Positions 13,757-24,997 of a stretch of DNA of 64,000 bases are shown piece by piece (the first letter of the stretch is position 1; each line of letters starts with the position of its first letter). The notes beneath the pieces were generated by a model. It saw nothing but the letters and a program-made list of their open reading frames with translations. It was not told the origin of the DNA and did no database searches. The DNA lies in contig JAMZAV010001746.1 of NCBI GenBank assembly GCA_024449915.1, forward strand, positions 62,001-126,000, given 5' to 3'. Both the position numbers and the translations under genes were made by a program. This stretch comes from Sweltsa coloradensis. Taxonomy: Eukaryota > Arthropoda > Insecta > Plecoptera > Chloroperlidae.

Positions 13757-14468
13757 CAGTTTTGGGGGAAGGAATTTTTTAAAAAGAACGGGGGTTTTTC
13801 TCGTAAAACCTTTTTTTTTTGTGACTTTTCATTTGAACTTACTCTTTTTTAAATGAATAAATTTTAACTTTTAAAAGTTCTTTTTGAAACGAATTTTTTT
13901 CATTTTTAAAAAGCTCATTTAAAAGTTTTTTTCCCGTGCGTCGAGCACCCGGGTCGAATCGCCGCCGTCGCGGCTTAAAAAAAATAACAAATCATGTTCC
14001 ATCGAGGTCAAAACGTTGACGCACGTTCCCCTGTTTACGCCCAAGGTCAGGGTACTTTAAACGAAGTTAAAATGATGCACGCCAACTAATTCAAAAAAAA
14101 ATCTTAAAACCCTAAAATGCTAAGTATCTCCAAATTTTACAAGCTGGTCGACAGAATGTAGTAGGCCTAAAAAATCATCAACCGATCAAAAACCCCTCAA
14201 CATTTTGTAAGACTCAAACTCGCGAGTATTTTTGGGACTCGAACACCCCTTTTTTTTCTTCTTTTAAAGCTACCTTTAAAAATATAGAGTTTTTTTTTTT
14301 TTTCAAAAATAAATTTTAAAGAAATTAGTTTTTATATTTTAGACGAAATTGAACTTTTCAAAAATTTTTGGTTTTAAAAAAACTTAAATTTTTAAAAAAA
14401 TCTTATTTGAGCTGGGAACTGAACTTTTTAAAAAATTCATTTTTTAAAAAAAAACTGGCCCAAAACTG
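13757..14468. mobile_element. hAT-like insertion inside the 50-bp satellite
   Basis: This 712-bp block is unlike the satellite. It starts CAGTTTTGGG and ends CCCAAAACTG, a 10-bp terminal inverted repeat (TIR) of hAT type. The flanks (ATTATAGA left, GTTATGGT right) are both versions of the unit's GTTATAGG, fitting an 8-bp duplication but too diverged to prove it. The interior has an unusual GC-rich patch near 13,940-13,980 and long A/T runs. No coding sequence is recognised. The insertion must be younger than the array around it. Confidence 0.6.
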
Positions 14469-17400
14469 GGTTATGGTTAGTTTTTTTTCAACACTTCCAA
14501 GAGACTGCAGCTCCCACAGGTTTTTAGGTTAGTTTTTTTTTCAACACTCCAAAAGACACCAGCTCCAACAGGTTTAGGGTTTGTTTATGTTTAACCTTCC
14601 CCGAGACACCCGCTCCCCAGGTTTAGGTTAGTTATGTTCAACACTTCCCAAAAGAAAACCAGCTCCCCCAGGGTTTAAAATTTTGGTTTTGGTTTTAACA
14701 CCCTTCCCAAAGCACCACTCCCACAGGTTAAAGGTTAGTTTTTTTTTCAAAACTTCCAAGGGACACCAGCTCCCACAGGTTTTTAGGTTTTTTTGTTTTC
14801 AACACTTTCCCAAAAGACACCAGCTCCCCGGTTATAGGGTTTGTTTGTTCAAAACTTTTCCCAAAAGGGCACCAGCCCCCACAGGGTTTTAAATTTTGTT
14901 TTTTTCAACACTTCCAAGAGACACCAGCCCCCACAGGTTATAGGGGTAAGTTTTTTTCAAAACTTTTCCCAAAAGACCCCCCCCCCACAGGTTATAGGTA
15001 AATTTTTTAAAACCCTTTCCAAAAAAAACCAGCTCCCACAGGGTTTTAGGTTTGTTTGTTTTAACACTTCCAAGGGGGACCCAGCTCCCACGGTTATAGG
15101 TTAGTTTTTGTTTAACACTTCCAAAAGACAACCCGCTCCCCAGGTTAAAGGTTAGTTTTTGTTCAAAAAAATTTTCCCAAAAGACACCCCTCCCCCAGGT
15201 TTAGGTTAGTTATGTTTTAACACTTCCCAAGAGACACCACCTCCCACAGGTTATAGGTTAGTTATGGGTTTAACCTTCCAAAAGACACCAGCTCCCACAG
15301 GGTTTTAGGTTTGTTTTGTTTTCACTTTCCCAAAAGGGCACCCGCCCCCACCCGGGTTTTAAAGGGAAATTTTTTGTTAAAAAATTAAACCTAGCTTTCC
15401 ACAGGTTAAAGGTTTTGTTTTTGTTTTAACCCTTCCCCAAAAGACACCCCTCCCCCAGGTTTTTAGGGTTTGTTTTTTTCAACACTTCCCCCCAGACACC
15501 ACTCCCACAGGTTTTTAGGTTTAGTTAGGGTTAAAAACTTCCAAAAAGGGCACCTACCCCAAAAGGGTTTTAGGGTTTGTTATGTTCAACACTTCCCAAA
15601 GACACCAGCTCCCAAAAGTTTTTAGGTTATTTTGTTCAACACTTCCCAAAGACACCACTCCCCCCAGGTTTTTTAGGTTTTGTTAAAGTTCAACACTTCC
15701 AAGAGACACTAGCTACCACAGGTTATAGGTTAGTTATGTTTAACACTTCCAAGAAACCAGCTCCCACAGGTTTTTAGGTTTTTTATGGTTTTTTAACACT
15801 TCCAAAAGACACCAGCCCCCACAGGTTATAGGTTTTGTTTTTTTTTCAACCTTTCCCGAGACACCAGCTCCCAAAAGGTTTTAGGTTTGTTATGTTTAAA
15901 ATTCCAAAAGACACCAGCTCCCCCAAATTTTTAGGTTTGTTATGTTCAAAAAACTTTCCCAAAAGCACTAGCTACCACAGGTTATAGGGTTTGTTTTTGT
16001 TACACTTCCAAGAGACACTAGCTACCACAGGTTATAGGTTAGTTTTAAAATTTAAAAAAACTTCCAAGGGGAAAACTAGCTTTCCACCGGTTTTAGGTTT
16101 TTTTATTTCAACACTTCCCAAAAGGGCACCGCTCCCCCAGGTTATAGGTTAGTTATGTTCAACCCTTCCAAGAGACACCAAACTCCCACAGGTTTTTAGG
16201 TTAGTTATGTTCCCAAAACTTTTCCCAAAACACCAGCTCCCACAGGTTTTTAGGGGTTGTTTTTGGTTTTACCACTTCCAAAGACACCAGCCCCCCCAGG
16301 GTTTTTAGGTTTTTTTTTGTTCAAAAACTTCCAAGAGACAAAATAGCTACCACAGGTGATAGGGTTTGTTATGTTTTAAAACTTCCAAAGACACTAAAAA
16401 CCATAGGTTGCAGGACATATGTTTTAACACTCCAAAGAGACACCCGCTCCCACAGGTTATAGGTTAGTTATTGTTCCACTTCCAAAGGGCACCAGCCCCC
16501 ACAGGTTATAGGTTAGTTATGTTCAACACTTCCAAAGACACCAGCCCCCCCCAGGTTATAGGTTATTATTTTTAAAACTTCCAAGAGCCCAGCTCCCACG
16601 GTTTTTAGGGTTTTTATTTTTAAAACTTTTCCGAGACACCCGCTTTCCCCCAGGTTATGGGGTTTGTTTTTTTCAACACTTCCAAGAGACACTACTACCA
16701 CAGGGTTTTAGGTTTTGTTATGTTTTAACCCCTTCCAAGAGACCTAACCCCCTAAAAGGTTGCAGGGCATATTTTTCAACCCCTTCCCAAAAGAACCAGC
16801 TTCCCCCCGGGTTTTAGGTTGTTAAAGTTCAACAATTCCCAAAAGACACCCCCCCCACAGGTTATAGGTTTTTTATGTTTTAACCCCTTTAAAAGACCCA
16901 GCCCCCACAGGGTTTTAGGTTAGTATGTTTAAAACTTCCAAAAGACACCAGCCCCCACAGGGTTTTGGGGTTTGTTTTTGTTTTAACACTTCCAAGAACA
17001 CAACACTTTAGATTGGGGGGACATATTTTCAACACTTCCAAAAGACACCAGCTCCTCCAGGTTATAGGTTAGTTATGTCCAAAACTTCAAGAGCAACCCG
17101 CCCCCACAGGGTTTTAAAGGGTTGTTATGTCCCCAAAACTTCCAAAGACACCCGCCCCCCCAGGGAAAGGGTTTGTTTTTGTTCAACACTTCCAAAAGAA
17201 AAAACCAACCCCCCCACAGGTTATAGGGGTTTGTTATGTCCCCACTTCAAGAGACCCAGCCCCCCCGGTTAAAGGTTAGTTTTTTGTTCAAAACTTCCCC
17301 AAAAACACAGCTCCCCCAGGTTTAGGGTTTGTTATTTCAACCCTTTCCCAAAAACACCAAACCCCACAGGTTAAAAGGTTTGTTTGTTTTAACACTTCCA

Positions 17401-17640
17401 AGAGAAACCCGCTTTCCCCCAGGGTTTTAGGTTAATTATGTCCCAAAACTTCCAAAAGACACCAACTCCCCCAGGGTTTTAGGGTTTGTTATGTCCAACA
17501 CTTCCCAAAAGACCCGCTCCCACAGGGGTATAGGTTTTGTTATGTCCCAAAACTTCCCAAAAAACACCCGCTCCCACAGGTTATAGGTTAGTTATGTTCA
17601 ACACTTCCAAGAGACACTAACTCCTATAGGTTGCAGGACA
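14469..17640 (+). repeat. 50-bp tandem satellite, right block (about 63 units) with variant units
   Basis: Same unit as the left block. It is enriched for two variants: GACACTAGCTACCACAGG (for example near 15,705, 15,968, 16,012 and 16,340) and units ending GGTTGCAGGACATATG (near 16,405 and 16,756, with a decayed copy near 17,005 and the last unit near 17,628). Clustering of variants at this end fits local spread by unequal exchange. The array ends abruptly at GGACATGTGTTCGGCTC. Confidence 0.9.
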
Positions 17641-17859
17641 TGTGTTCGGCTCACGGGATAGATAGCCGATGGGAAGCAAGTTTATGTCACATCGTCAGGA
17701 GAAAGACTTGGCTCCCTGAGTGAGTTCTGGGCGAGGCCTGGCCTACATACGCAGCAGGACAATGGTTGCATTTTAGTTAACTTACTATACCAGATTAGTG
17801 TTTTTGCAGACTTGTGTTGTGTTTCTGAATTAAACAATGTTATTTTGTCTGCTTTCAAG
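17641..17859. other. 3' end of the satellite-filled intron
   Basis: Unique sequence between the array and exon B, ending in the acceptor TTTTGTCTGCTTTCAAG. Confidence 0.6.
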
Positions 17860-18013
17860 TGGTGAGAATGCTGGCTATTCTACTGAGGGATACTCATCAG
17901 GTGGAGGGTACGACGCCCCCGTGGAAGTACCTGCCTACGGCGGGGGGCCCCCTGCCCACCAGGCTTATGGCGGCTACTCCAGCACTTCATACGAGAGCAC
18001 CGACTACCAACAG
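17860..18013 (+). CDS. Coding exon B (Gly/Tyr-rich)
   Basis: The acceptor TTGTCTGCTTTCAAG is followed by T, which completes the Ser codon begun by AG at the end of exon A. Translation reads GENAGYSTEGYSSGGGYD, then a proline/glycine-rich stretch, then GGYSSTSYESTDYQQ. It ends on a codon boundary at CAACAG|GTAGGC. The YSS/GGY repeats continue the composition of exon A, and the phase agreement across a 15.8-kb intron supports the join. The motifs are those of an intrinsically disordered RNA-binding-protein tail; no catalytic or folded domain is visible. Confidence 0.82.
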
Positions 18014-18445
18014 GTAGGCAGCACCTTGCCTTGGAGCTTCTGGTTAAATTCTCTTCAGTACACCCCCCCCTCCCCCCCCATTAATTTGAAATTGGAATGA
18101 CCCCAAAAAAGCCATTTCCAAATAAAAATATTCAAAATATGTTATAACTAGGGACACCGAAAAATGGTAAATAAAAATTGCAAAAAGCGGTATGAAAATG
18201 TTGCAAAAGTGGTAAATAATTTCGGTGAAATACGAAAAAAGCGGTGTTTAAAGTCGGTAAAAAAACCATGCACAAATTAATATAAAAGGAGCCAAGGAAA
18301 ATTTTAAGGCATTATTTAACTCAAGCAATTAGGTGATATACTTGGTACTATTTATTAATTGGCACACACATACTGACATACATGAACAACAATGGTTACT
18401 GCCTACTCCCAGTCACCGAAGTATGAGTTTTTTTTGCCTTTAAGT

Positions 18446-20868
18446 TTAAGTCCGTAAGAATGTGCCAATGTGGCTATAGGCCGAAAACGCACACTCGCTA
18501 TTGACGTTGGATGGCGGGATCCACAGGGCCCTATCACTTCGTTTTGAAAATAGTAGATGGTCTTCCTTCAACAAAAGTAGAACTTTCAGCACATCAATGT
18601 TGACATCTTCTGTCAAAAGTTCCAAAATCTTATTTTGGAAGGCCATGTACCCGTTCAAGAAATCTTGCTGCTTCAGATTGGCAAGAAGAGGTATTTTTTT
18701 GGATGTTGCATGAAGGGCAGAATCGATGTTGTTGGTGGCAACATTGCGTACATCAAACAACGAACCAATGCTGGCCACGAATACTTTGGCCGTATCTTCA
18801 CCAATTAAACGTGTCAGTTTAGTATGGCATTTGGATCCCAAAGACTTCAAATCTTGTTTAAGAGCAGACCGCTTGATGGTAGATGGTATGGTCGCAAGGC
18901 CTCGTTTTGTTTTTCTCCCGAATTCGCGGTTTAAACCTAGCCAGGTAGCAGCACGGTCGTATGCCAACATGGCCGTCCGAAGGCAGATAAAAACACGGGC
19001 TGCATAGGGAGCAAGTGTGTTTTTCATGCTTTAAAGCATAATATTTCATTGTAAGCGGCAGTTCTAGAAGCATTTCCACTTTCCAGTAGTTGGCTACGAT
19101 GAGGTAGGACAATCACTATATTTTGTAACCCTCAGCTGCAAAATAACTAGCAAAATAAGGAATTTTATCTCGTAATTTGGAGACGTGTATTTTCAGTAAT
19201 TTTAACTTGATGGCAATACTGCAAATTTATTATGATTATTGCCCTTTACTTAGGCCTATATGATATGTAATACACCCTATAATATTATACCACAAATTAT
19301 TTATTCTCCCCCCCCCCCCCCTAAACGGAAGTAATTTTTTGCGGGTTCTTTGCGAATAAATTATCAAACTCGATTTGTTATTAAATTTGTGTTTCATCAC
19401 GCCATTGAAACCTCTTAAAACATTGTCTCACATTTAAAAAGCCCCCCCCCCCCCCCAATGCAGCTAAAAATTTAAAGTTATAAAGTTATATGGATGGCAC
19501 CGGCCTTCACTAAACTTTATATATAGGCCTACTATTATTAATACGTATAGTTAACTAGTTATATTACGCCTAGTTAAGTCCTAGAATTGTTTTGTTGTTG
19601 TTTTGGTTGGATTATAAATAATATGAGCCCATAAATAATTAAGTCTACGCATAATTATTTGCTGTTCACAGCAGTAGTTGGTACAAATCTCTTGGCATAT
19701 AAGAATAAAAAATCAAGGTAGGGTTGTTTATATTCAATGCGCTGCACAAATTTAAAAACTATAATTATGGACATATATTATTAATATAATAAATAATAAT
19801 AATTACAAACATGCCATATTATATCTATACCAATTATCAATTATACCATTAATGAGACTTGCGTAATATATACTATGGTTCACAGTATCTTTGGGTTTAG
19901 AATGTTAAACCCAAAGACGGTTCATAGCTATTAGCCCGTTTTGACCCTATACCGCCTACAGCACATCATTGTAATAAACTAATTACCATTAGGGTTTATC
20001 GTAGTTGTGAAAAATGTGTCTCAAGGAATAAGAATAGAACTCCCATCTAACCCACAGTATTGCACGGAATAATATACACATTCAGACTTTTTGTTTCATT
20101 ACGCATCACAAAAATGTGTATTTCTAATTTTATGACCTTTCTTGCTTGCTAAATAATAAACATGATCGAGTAAATTCATTCTGGAGTTGACCGTGACGCT
20201 ACAATATTGCATTGGTTTAACATTGAATGCCGCCATGCAGCCGCCCGGTATCTGCCTTGGAGCAGTTCTCCACTTGACCGCCAGATGTCAGCCACTTTGC
20301 TTTTAAACGCGAATAGTCCTTCGCGCACAAGAACAAAGTTGGCTTGGATGTCACATAGCTTTGATGCGACCTTGTGGGCGTGTGGGTACGTTTAACCTTC
20401 CAACACTACAATGGTAGGTCTATCCACCACAGACTTGCAGTGTTTGGCTAGAAATGCAGCAGAGCACTGAATGACGGTTACTTCTTCGGGTGTCAACTTT
20501 TTGAATTAATCGATGGCACTTCCTCCCTCATCTACTTCTTTTAGGAATTCTACTAGGTCGGTCAGGTAGTCCTTATTGTACTCCGTGGCGTTGTACCATG
20601 AACCCCACCGGGTCATGACGGGGGCTGGGAAGAGAACAGCTTTTTTCTCGCCATTTGGGTATTTCTCTTTCAAGTGAGAAATGTAGCGATGCTTCCTCTT
20701 GCGAGTGTTCAGGAATTCACTTTTTGTATTTTGCACACATGAATTAAGGGAAGGCAATTCTGCGGAACACAAACTCATAATTATGTTCAGTTTGTGGGCC
20801 CAACACTGGATGTGGACCAGTAGATCGGAGAAAACAATAGATAGATAGATATGTATTGGTATTGTCAA
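18446..20868 (-). pseudogene. Decayed hAT transposase (two coding blocks)
   Basis: Transcribed against the host gene, inside its intron. The upstream block (20868 down to about 20180) has the conserved hAT core: HIQCWAHKLN (Cys/His of the DDE-core insertion), PVMTRWGSWYNATEY and, after a break, LTPEEVTVIQCSAAFLAKHC. The downstream block (about 19027 to 18446, 193 codons open) ends with the hAT dimerisation signature WIPPSNVNSECAFSAYSHI. A stop follows VVLEG near 20,396, and about 1 kb of non-coding AT-rich DNA (19,130-20,160) separates the blocks. Residues N-terminal to the core are missing; another hAT begins 28 bp upstream at 20,896. A possible terminus TAGGGACACCG lies near 18,147, but I found no matching opposite end. 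Confidence 0.75.
19130..20160. other. AT-rich non-coding gap within the hAT remnant
   Basis: Contains two poly-C tracts (near 19,309 and 19,443) and no recognisable coding sequence. It could be a transposon intron or decayed sequence. Confidence 0.4.
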
Positions 20869-20895
20869 TTGTCATAGATATGTACAGTACATAAC

Positions 20896-22917
20896 CAGTG
20901 GCGTCACTAGGGGGGTTTGGGGGGGGCGTGCGCCCACTCAATCCCCCCCAATAATTTCCTTGTTTTACTCTTTTTTCAATTAACAACCAACAGTCACAGC
21001 TGCACTTTACACAAATTATCACTACTTAAAATAATTTGATAATCATTACTTTATTAAACTAATGATGTACCGGTGGGTAATTTCTTATTAAAAGACACAA
21101 GATTTAAAAAAAATTGTTGATGTTAATTTTTGCTAGTAGTTGGGAATTAATCATATCATCTAATTGTGAAGTGTTCCATTTCCCTTTTTTTTTGGTTTAT
21201 TTGGATTAAGGACGCGCCAACCGTTAGGTCATAATGCACCACTCTAGCCTAAGGGGGATGGGGGGGAGGAGGGGCCCATGCTGGTCAGAACCAGCCACGG
21301 GTAAGGGAGGAAGGGGGGTTTCTCACGTCGCGGTCGTCATGTCTTTGTCATCGTTCGTTGTGTCATTGTCATCGTCGCCGGGGGGTCGTCAACGAAAGGG
21401 GCCAAGGTCCCCGACGACGATTGCCAGAGCTCGCCTCTAGGTTTGGGGAGTAATATACTCCCCGCTTGCTAGCTGATGTTTGCGAGGTGGACTTTTTCTC
21501 TTGAATCGCCTTTTACGATTAGCAGAGCCATGCTCTGGGCCAATTCTACTCCGCGCCCGGCGAATTAACTTATAGAACAATAATAAATAGCTTTCAACTG
21601 CGTTTTAGAGCAGTCTTGTAATTTTCAAGACTGCTCTAAAACGCATTGATTTGCATTAAAATTACCTCATAATTGAAAAAATATATAAGTACTAGGGATG
21701 ACATCGGGTACCCGGTTAGCCCGGGTACCCGGTTCCAGAAATCACCCGGAGCCGATTTTAAGATCCGGGTATATTTCGCGACCGTTTTTAGGCTAATTCA
21801 CCAGTTTAAATTACGCGCTACGTGGTTGCGGTCTTTCCCGCGGAGCGTGCCCGCTGCCTAAAGAGTAACTGGAGTTGACGACAGAGCGCGTTGTAAGCTA
21901 TCACGTGCTCTCGTCCGTCTCGGCGAGTCGCGCCCATGCCAGGAGTGAGTGCAAGAGAGAAAGATGCGGCAATAAATCTTGGACACTGCCGTCTGCGCAG
22001 TACGAGATGCACGTACGATCCAACCAACTCACACTCACAGCTGACTGACAAAGATGGTTGGGTGTAGAAGAAGAATTCGCGATGCAATCATCTTTCAACC
22101 GATTCACGAAATTCGTAATCACGACGCATAGGATTGTTATTCCTGGGCTTATCTTGCGACGAGAGCTTCAGTGCGGGCGATAGTAGTGAGAGATTTTCCC
22201 ACATGCGATGCGTGTTTGTTATCCCCTGCTTTCTGCGCGTAGGCCTAGGCCTACATACGAGTTTCACTGCCTGTACAGTGTAATTGGTAAACTAATCTTT
22301 GGTGTAATGAAGAATGAAGATCATTGACTGGTTATCAAAGCGGTTCTTTATTTGTGAACGATTATTGCAAAAGTTTCCAGAGATGGAAACGTAGAAACGT
22401 AGTCAGTCGGTATGACCTTCAAACCAACTAGTAGGCCTAGGAAACAGCGTTTCCACACATCGTGACGTAACGGAACCCGGGTACCCGGTTAATTGAGTGC
22501 TGGAACCGGTTCCGAATTTTACTACCTGATGTCATCCCTAATAGGCACAAGCCTCTCATAGCCCCGCCCTAAATTTGATCATTTGAATCTTTCCTTTGTA
22601 TTGTCCGAAATCATCAGTAGCAAATAAATGTGTCTCTAAAATTGAAAATAAGATCGAACGTTTATGTTGCCATGTATGCTGTGAATTGTAAGCTCGACAT
22701 GACGACAAAACAAATTGACGCACACAAACTACAATGTTTTGGTATTGCATTCAGCCTAACGCTTTTTTCTAAAACGTACCAAATGCACTCAAAAAACCTG
22801 ATTTTCAAAAATTTCGTCTGCGGCGCTATTTATGGGGGGCTCTGCCCCCCGTGCTTGGTCCCTTTCCTACGAAAGTACTTGCTCCCCCTCAATGTCCAAT
22901 CCCTAGTGACGCTCCTG
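20896..22917. mobile_element. hAT-type element with TSD TACATAAC, containing a second hAT
   Basis: Left end CAGTGGCGTCACTAGGG, right end CCCTAGTGACGCTCCTG (imperfect 17-bp TIRs). It is flanked by perfect 8-bp duplications TACATAAC at 20888-20895 and 22918-22925. No transposase is recognised. It holds the complete family A element 21693-22540, so without it the element is about 1.17 kb. A segment at about 21,190-21,240 shares a roughly 60-bp core with the inverted-repeat element at 39,407-39,632. Confidence 0.88.
21693..22540. mobile_element. Family A hAT-type element (copy 1), nested
   Basis: Termini TAGGGATGACATCGGGTA and TACCTGATGTCATCCCTA, with CCGGGTACCCGG palindromes just inside each end. 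Flanking 8-mers are ATAAGTAC and ATAGGCAC (6 of 8 match), a decayed TSD. 848 bp, non-autonomous. Parts recur at 25,438-25,660 and 25,966-26,480. Confidence 0.82.
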
Positions 22918-23079
22918 TACATAACTCATGTAGATAATTAGACCCAATTAAAAACAAGATACATATTACTATATGCATTTTTACGTAACATAAAAATAAT
23001 ATAAAATAGCACTTGCAAGTCAGTTATACATAATGGTTTGTCACCCATATTAAATGCTTTCTACATAATGAATATTTAC

Positions 23080-24007
23080 TAGGGGTGTGCGAACCTTGAA
23101 TTTTTTTTCGAACCGAACCTCGAACCGAACCTTGAGGAAAATTTCGAACCTCGAACCTAAATTCGAACCGAACCTCTAGGAATATATTTTAATTAAAACT
23201 AAATAAAAATAAAACCTAATCAACAATTAGTAAATTACTAGGCTTGGCCTAGGGGCCTAGCTAGCTTAGGCCCTAGCGTAAGGCCTAGGGCCTACTCTTA
23301 ATTTTTACACAAGCCCTAGGCCCTTCAAGTCTACAATCTGGGCCTAGGCCTTTGTGTAGGGCCTATTCATGCCTGGGCCTAGGCCCTACGCGTGTAAAAT
23401 TAGGCCTAGGGCCTAGGCTGTGTGCTAACGGCGAATTTTATTAAACTTCATAGCTTTTTAACTGATTTTTCTTTTGTGTTGATAAACAATAACAGGATTT
23501 GGATGCGGGGACCGGGAGACGTGAATAGGCCTAGGCCTGAACACGGCGTCGAAAATAAACATCCTTTATTGGTTTGCTTGCGTCTATATCACTAATATTT
23601 CCGATCAACTATCCTGAAGAAAGAATGTGGAGAATATTCCATTTGATCACTTTTTTACGTCTTTTAAACTCGTAGTTTGCGTGGTTTGACATTTTTGATG
23701 TTCCTTCCATCTTTACTTGCATTTCATTGACTTTGAAGGTCAAATTCACCATCGCCGAGCGTCGCGATTGGAGGAAACTAGTTTGCCATAGAGAGCGCTA
23801 GAGAGCATACGCGTGGTGCGCTCTATCGGCCACCGCTGGAACTTGTACAAAAGGGCGCGGGATTTTCAAACGCGCTGAAATAGCAAAAACACTACTTTCA
23901 CGGAGAGGTTCGAGTTCGGTTCGAAATTCGAACCGAATTTTGTCGAACTCGAACCTTCACTAAAGTTCGAGTTTGGTTCGAAATTCGAACCGGTTCGCAC
24001 ACCCCTA
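23080..24007. mobile_element. Family B hAT-type element with TSD ATATTTAC
   Basis: The 928-bp element starts TAGGGGTGTGCGAAC and ends in its inverse, GTTCGCACACCCCTA. The 8-bp duplications ATATTTAC at 23072-23079 and 24008-24015 are perfect. Subterminal DNA is packed with TTCGAACC/GGTTCGAA repeats, typical of transposase-binding arrays. The interior at 23,220-23,430 is dense in CCTAGG/GGCC palindromes. No coding sequence. Confidence 0.92.
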
Positions 24008-24015
24008 ATATTTAC

Positions 24016-24825
24016 AATGTGCAAATGCTGTAATAAGAATAAAATGTTGACTTAAATTTTTGCACAGCCTAGGACTATAATGCTATTCTTTATCTACATT
24101 AGGCTTTAATCAGTCATCAATGTAAGGTTTGTGTGCGGGATGTGTGTCAGAACACTGACGTGCAGGTCTAGGGTTGGCAGATGAGTCTAGGGCTTGTCAA
24201 GTGAGTAATTTTAGTATTCACATATCAAGGTCTAACCTACAGGAACGATTGGCCTAGACTGTTGTATTATAAATAATTTTCTACGCCTGGGCCTAGACCT
24301 AGGACTGTTTCAGTTTTGGTTTTTGAGAGGAATGTCAACTTTTCTCGTTTTCCGGCTAGGCGCTAAATGTAAAATGTCCGCCATCTGTTTATATTACAGT
24401 AGGCTACGCTCGGCGCTGCATTGTTTGAAACGCTGCCGTCTGGATGTAGGCCTGGATGTATGTATGTATGTGTATCCAGACGGCATAGGTTTGACACGGT
24501 TCTGACTTCATAGTCGTTTTTGCCGCTCTTAGAATATTTAAAAAAATGCTGTTTCTAAAACGGCTATAAATAAATCATTGGAATATTATTTCACAGAGAA
24601 ACAAAGTACTTACTATTTGTAATCGGGACGAAATACTTCTTCTAAAAAATCTACTTTTTGTACAGTATTTGACGGAAGTGGAATATTCCCTATTCTATTG
24701 TGCAGGAAGACTAAAAAAAAACTAAAAACAAGTGTGACATTAATCTAATTTAATAGAAATATAAACAAATACAAATAATTGATATAAAATTTAATTTAAA
24801 TCTAAATGAATGTTTTTGTTTGTAG
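24016..24825. other. Intron sequence upstream of exon C
   Basis: AT-rich, no recognised gene. It ends with the acceptor TGTTTTTGTTTGTAG at 24825. Confidence 0.5.
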
Positions 24826-24997
24826 GGTTACAACCAGCCTCCGGCGGTGGACAACCGAGGGTACGGTGGTGGCTACAACCAGCAAGAGTCTTACGCGGGG
24901 TACGCCAAGCCTGACCCCTACGGTGGTGGCTACAACAACGCAGGTGCTGGCCAGGCGTACGACAACTCGGCCGCTGGCTACCCTGCACCCTCTTACG
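24826..24997 (+). CDS. Coding exon C (Tyr/Gly/Asn-rich repeats)
   Basis: Follows the polypyrimidine acceptor TTTTTGTTTGTAG in phase 0 and ends TCTTACG|GTGAGA, leaving one base. It encodes 57 residues including GYNQPPAVDNRGYGGGYNQQ, YAGYAKPDPYGGGYNNAG and AAGYPAPSY. Spaced Tyr residues in Gly/Asn/Gln context are the sticker-spacer pattern of prion-like hnRNP and FET tails, known to drive self-association. That function is inferred from composition only. Confidence 0.87.

Noticed and set aside
2041..17640. CRISPR-like or telomere-like array (contains GGTTAG words)
   Set aside because: No spacer/repeat alternation, the unit is continuous and derived from an exon-intron junction, and the telomeric hexamer is not tandem.
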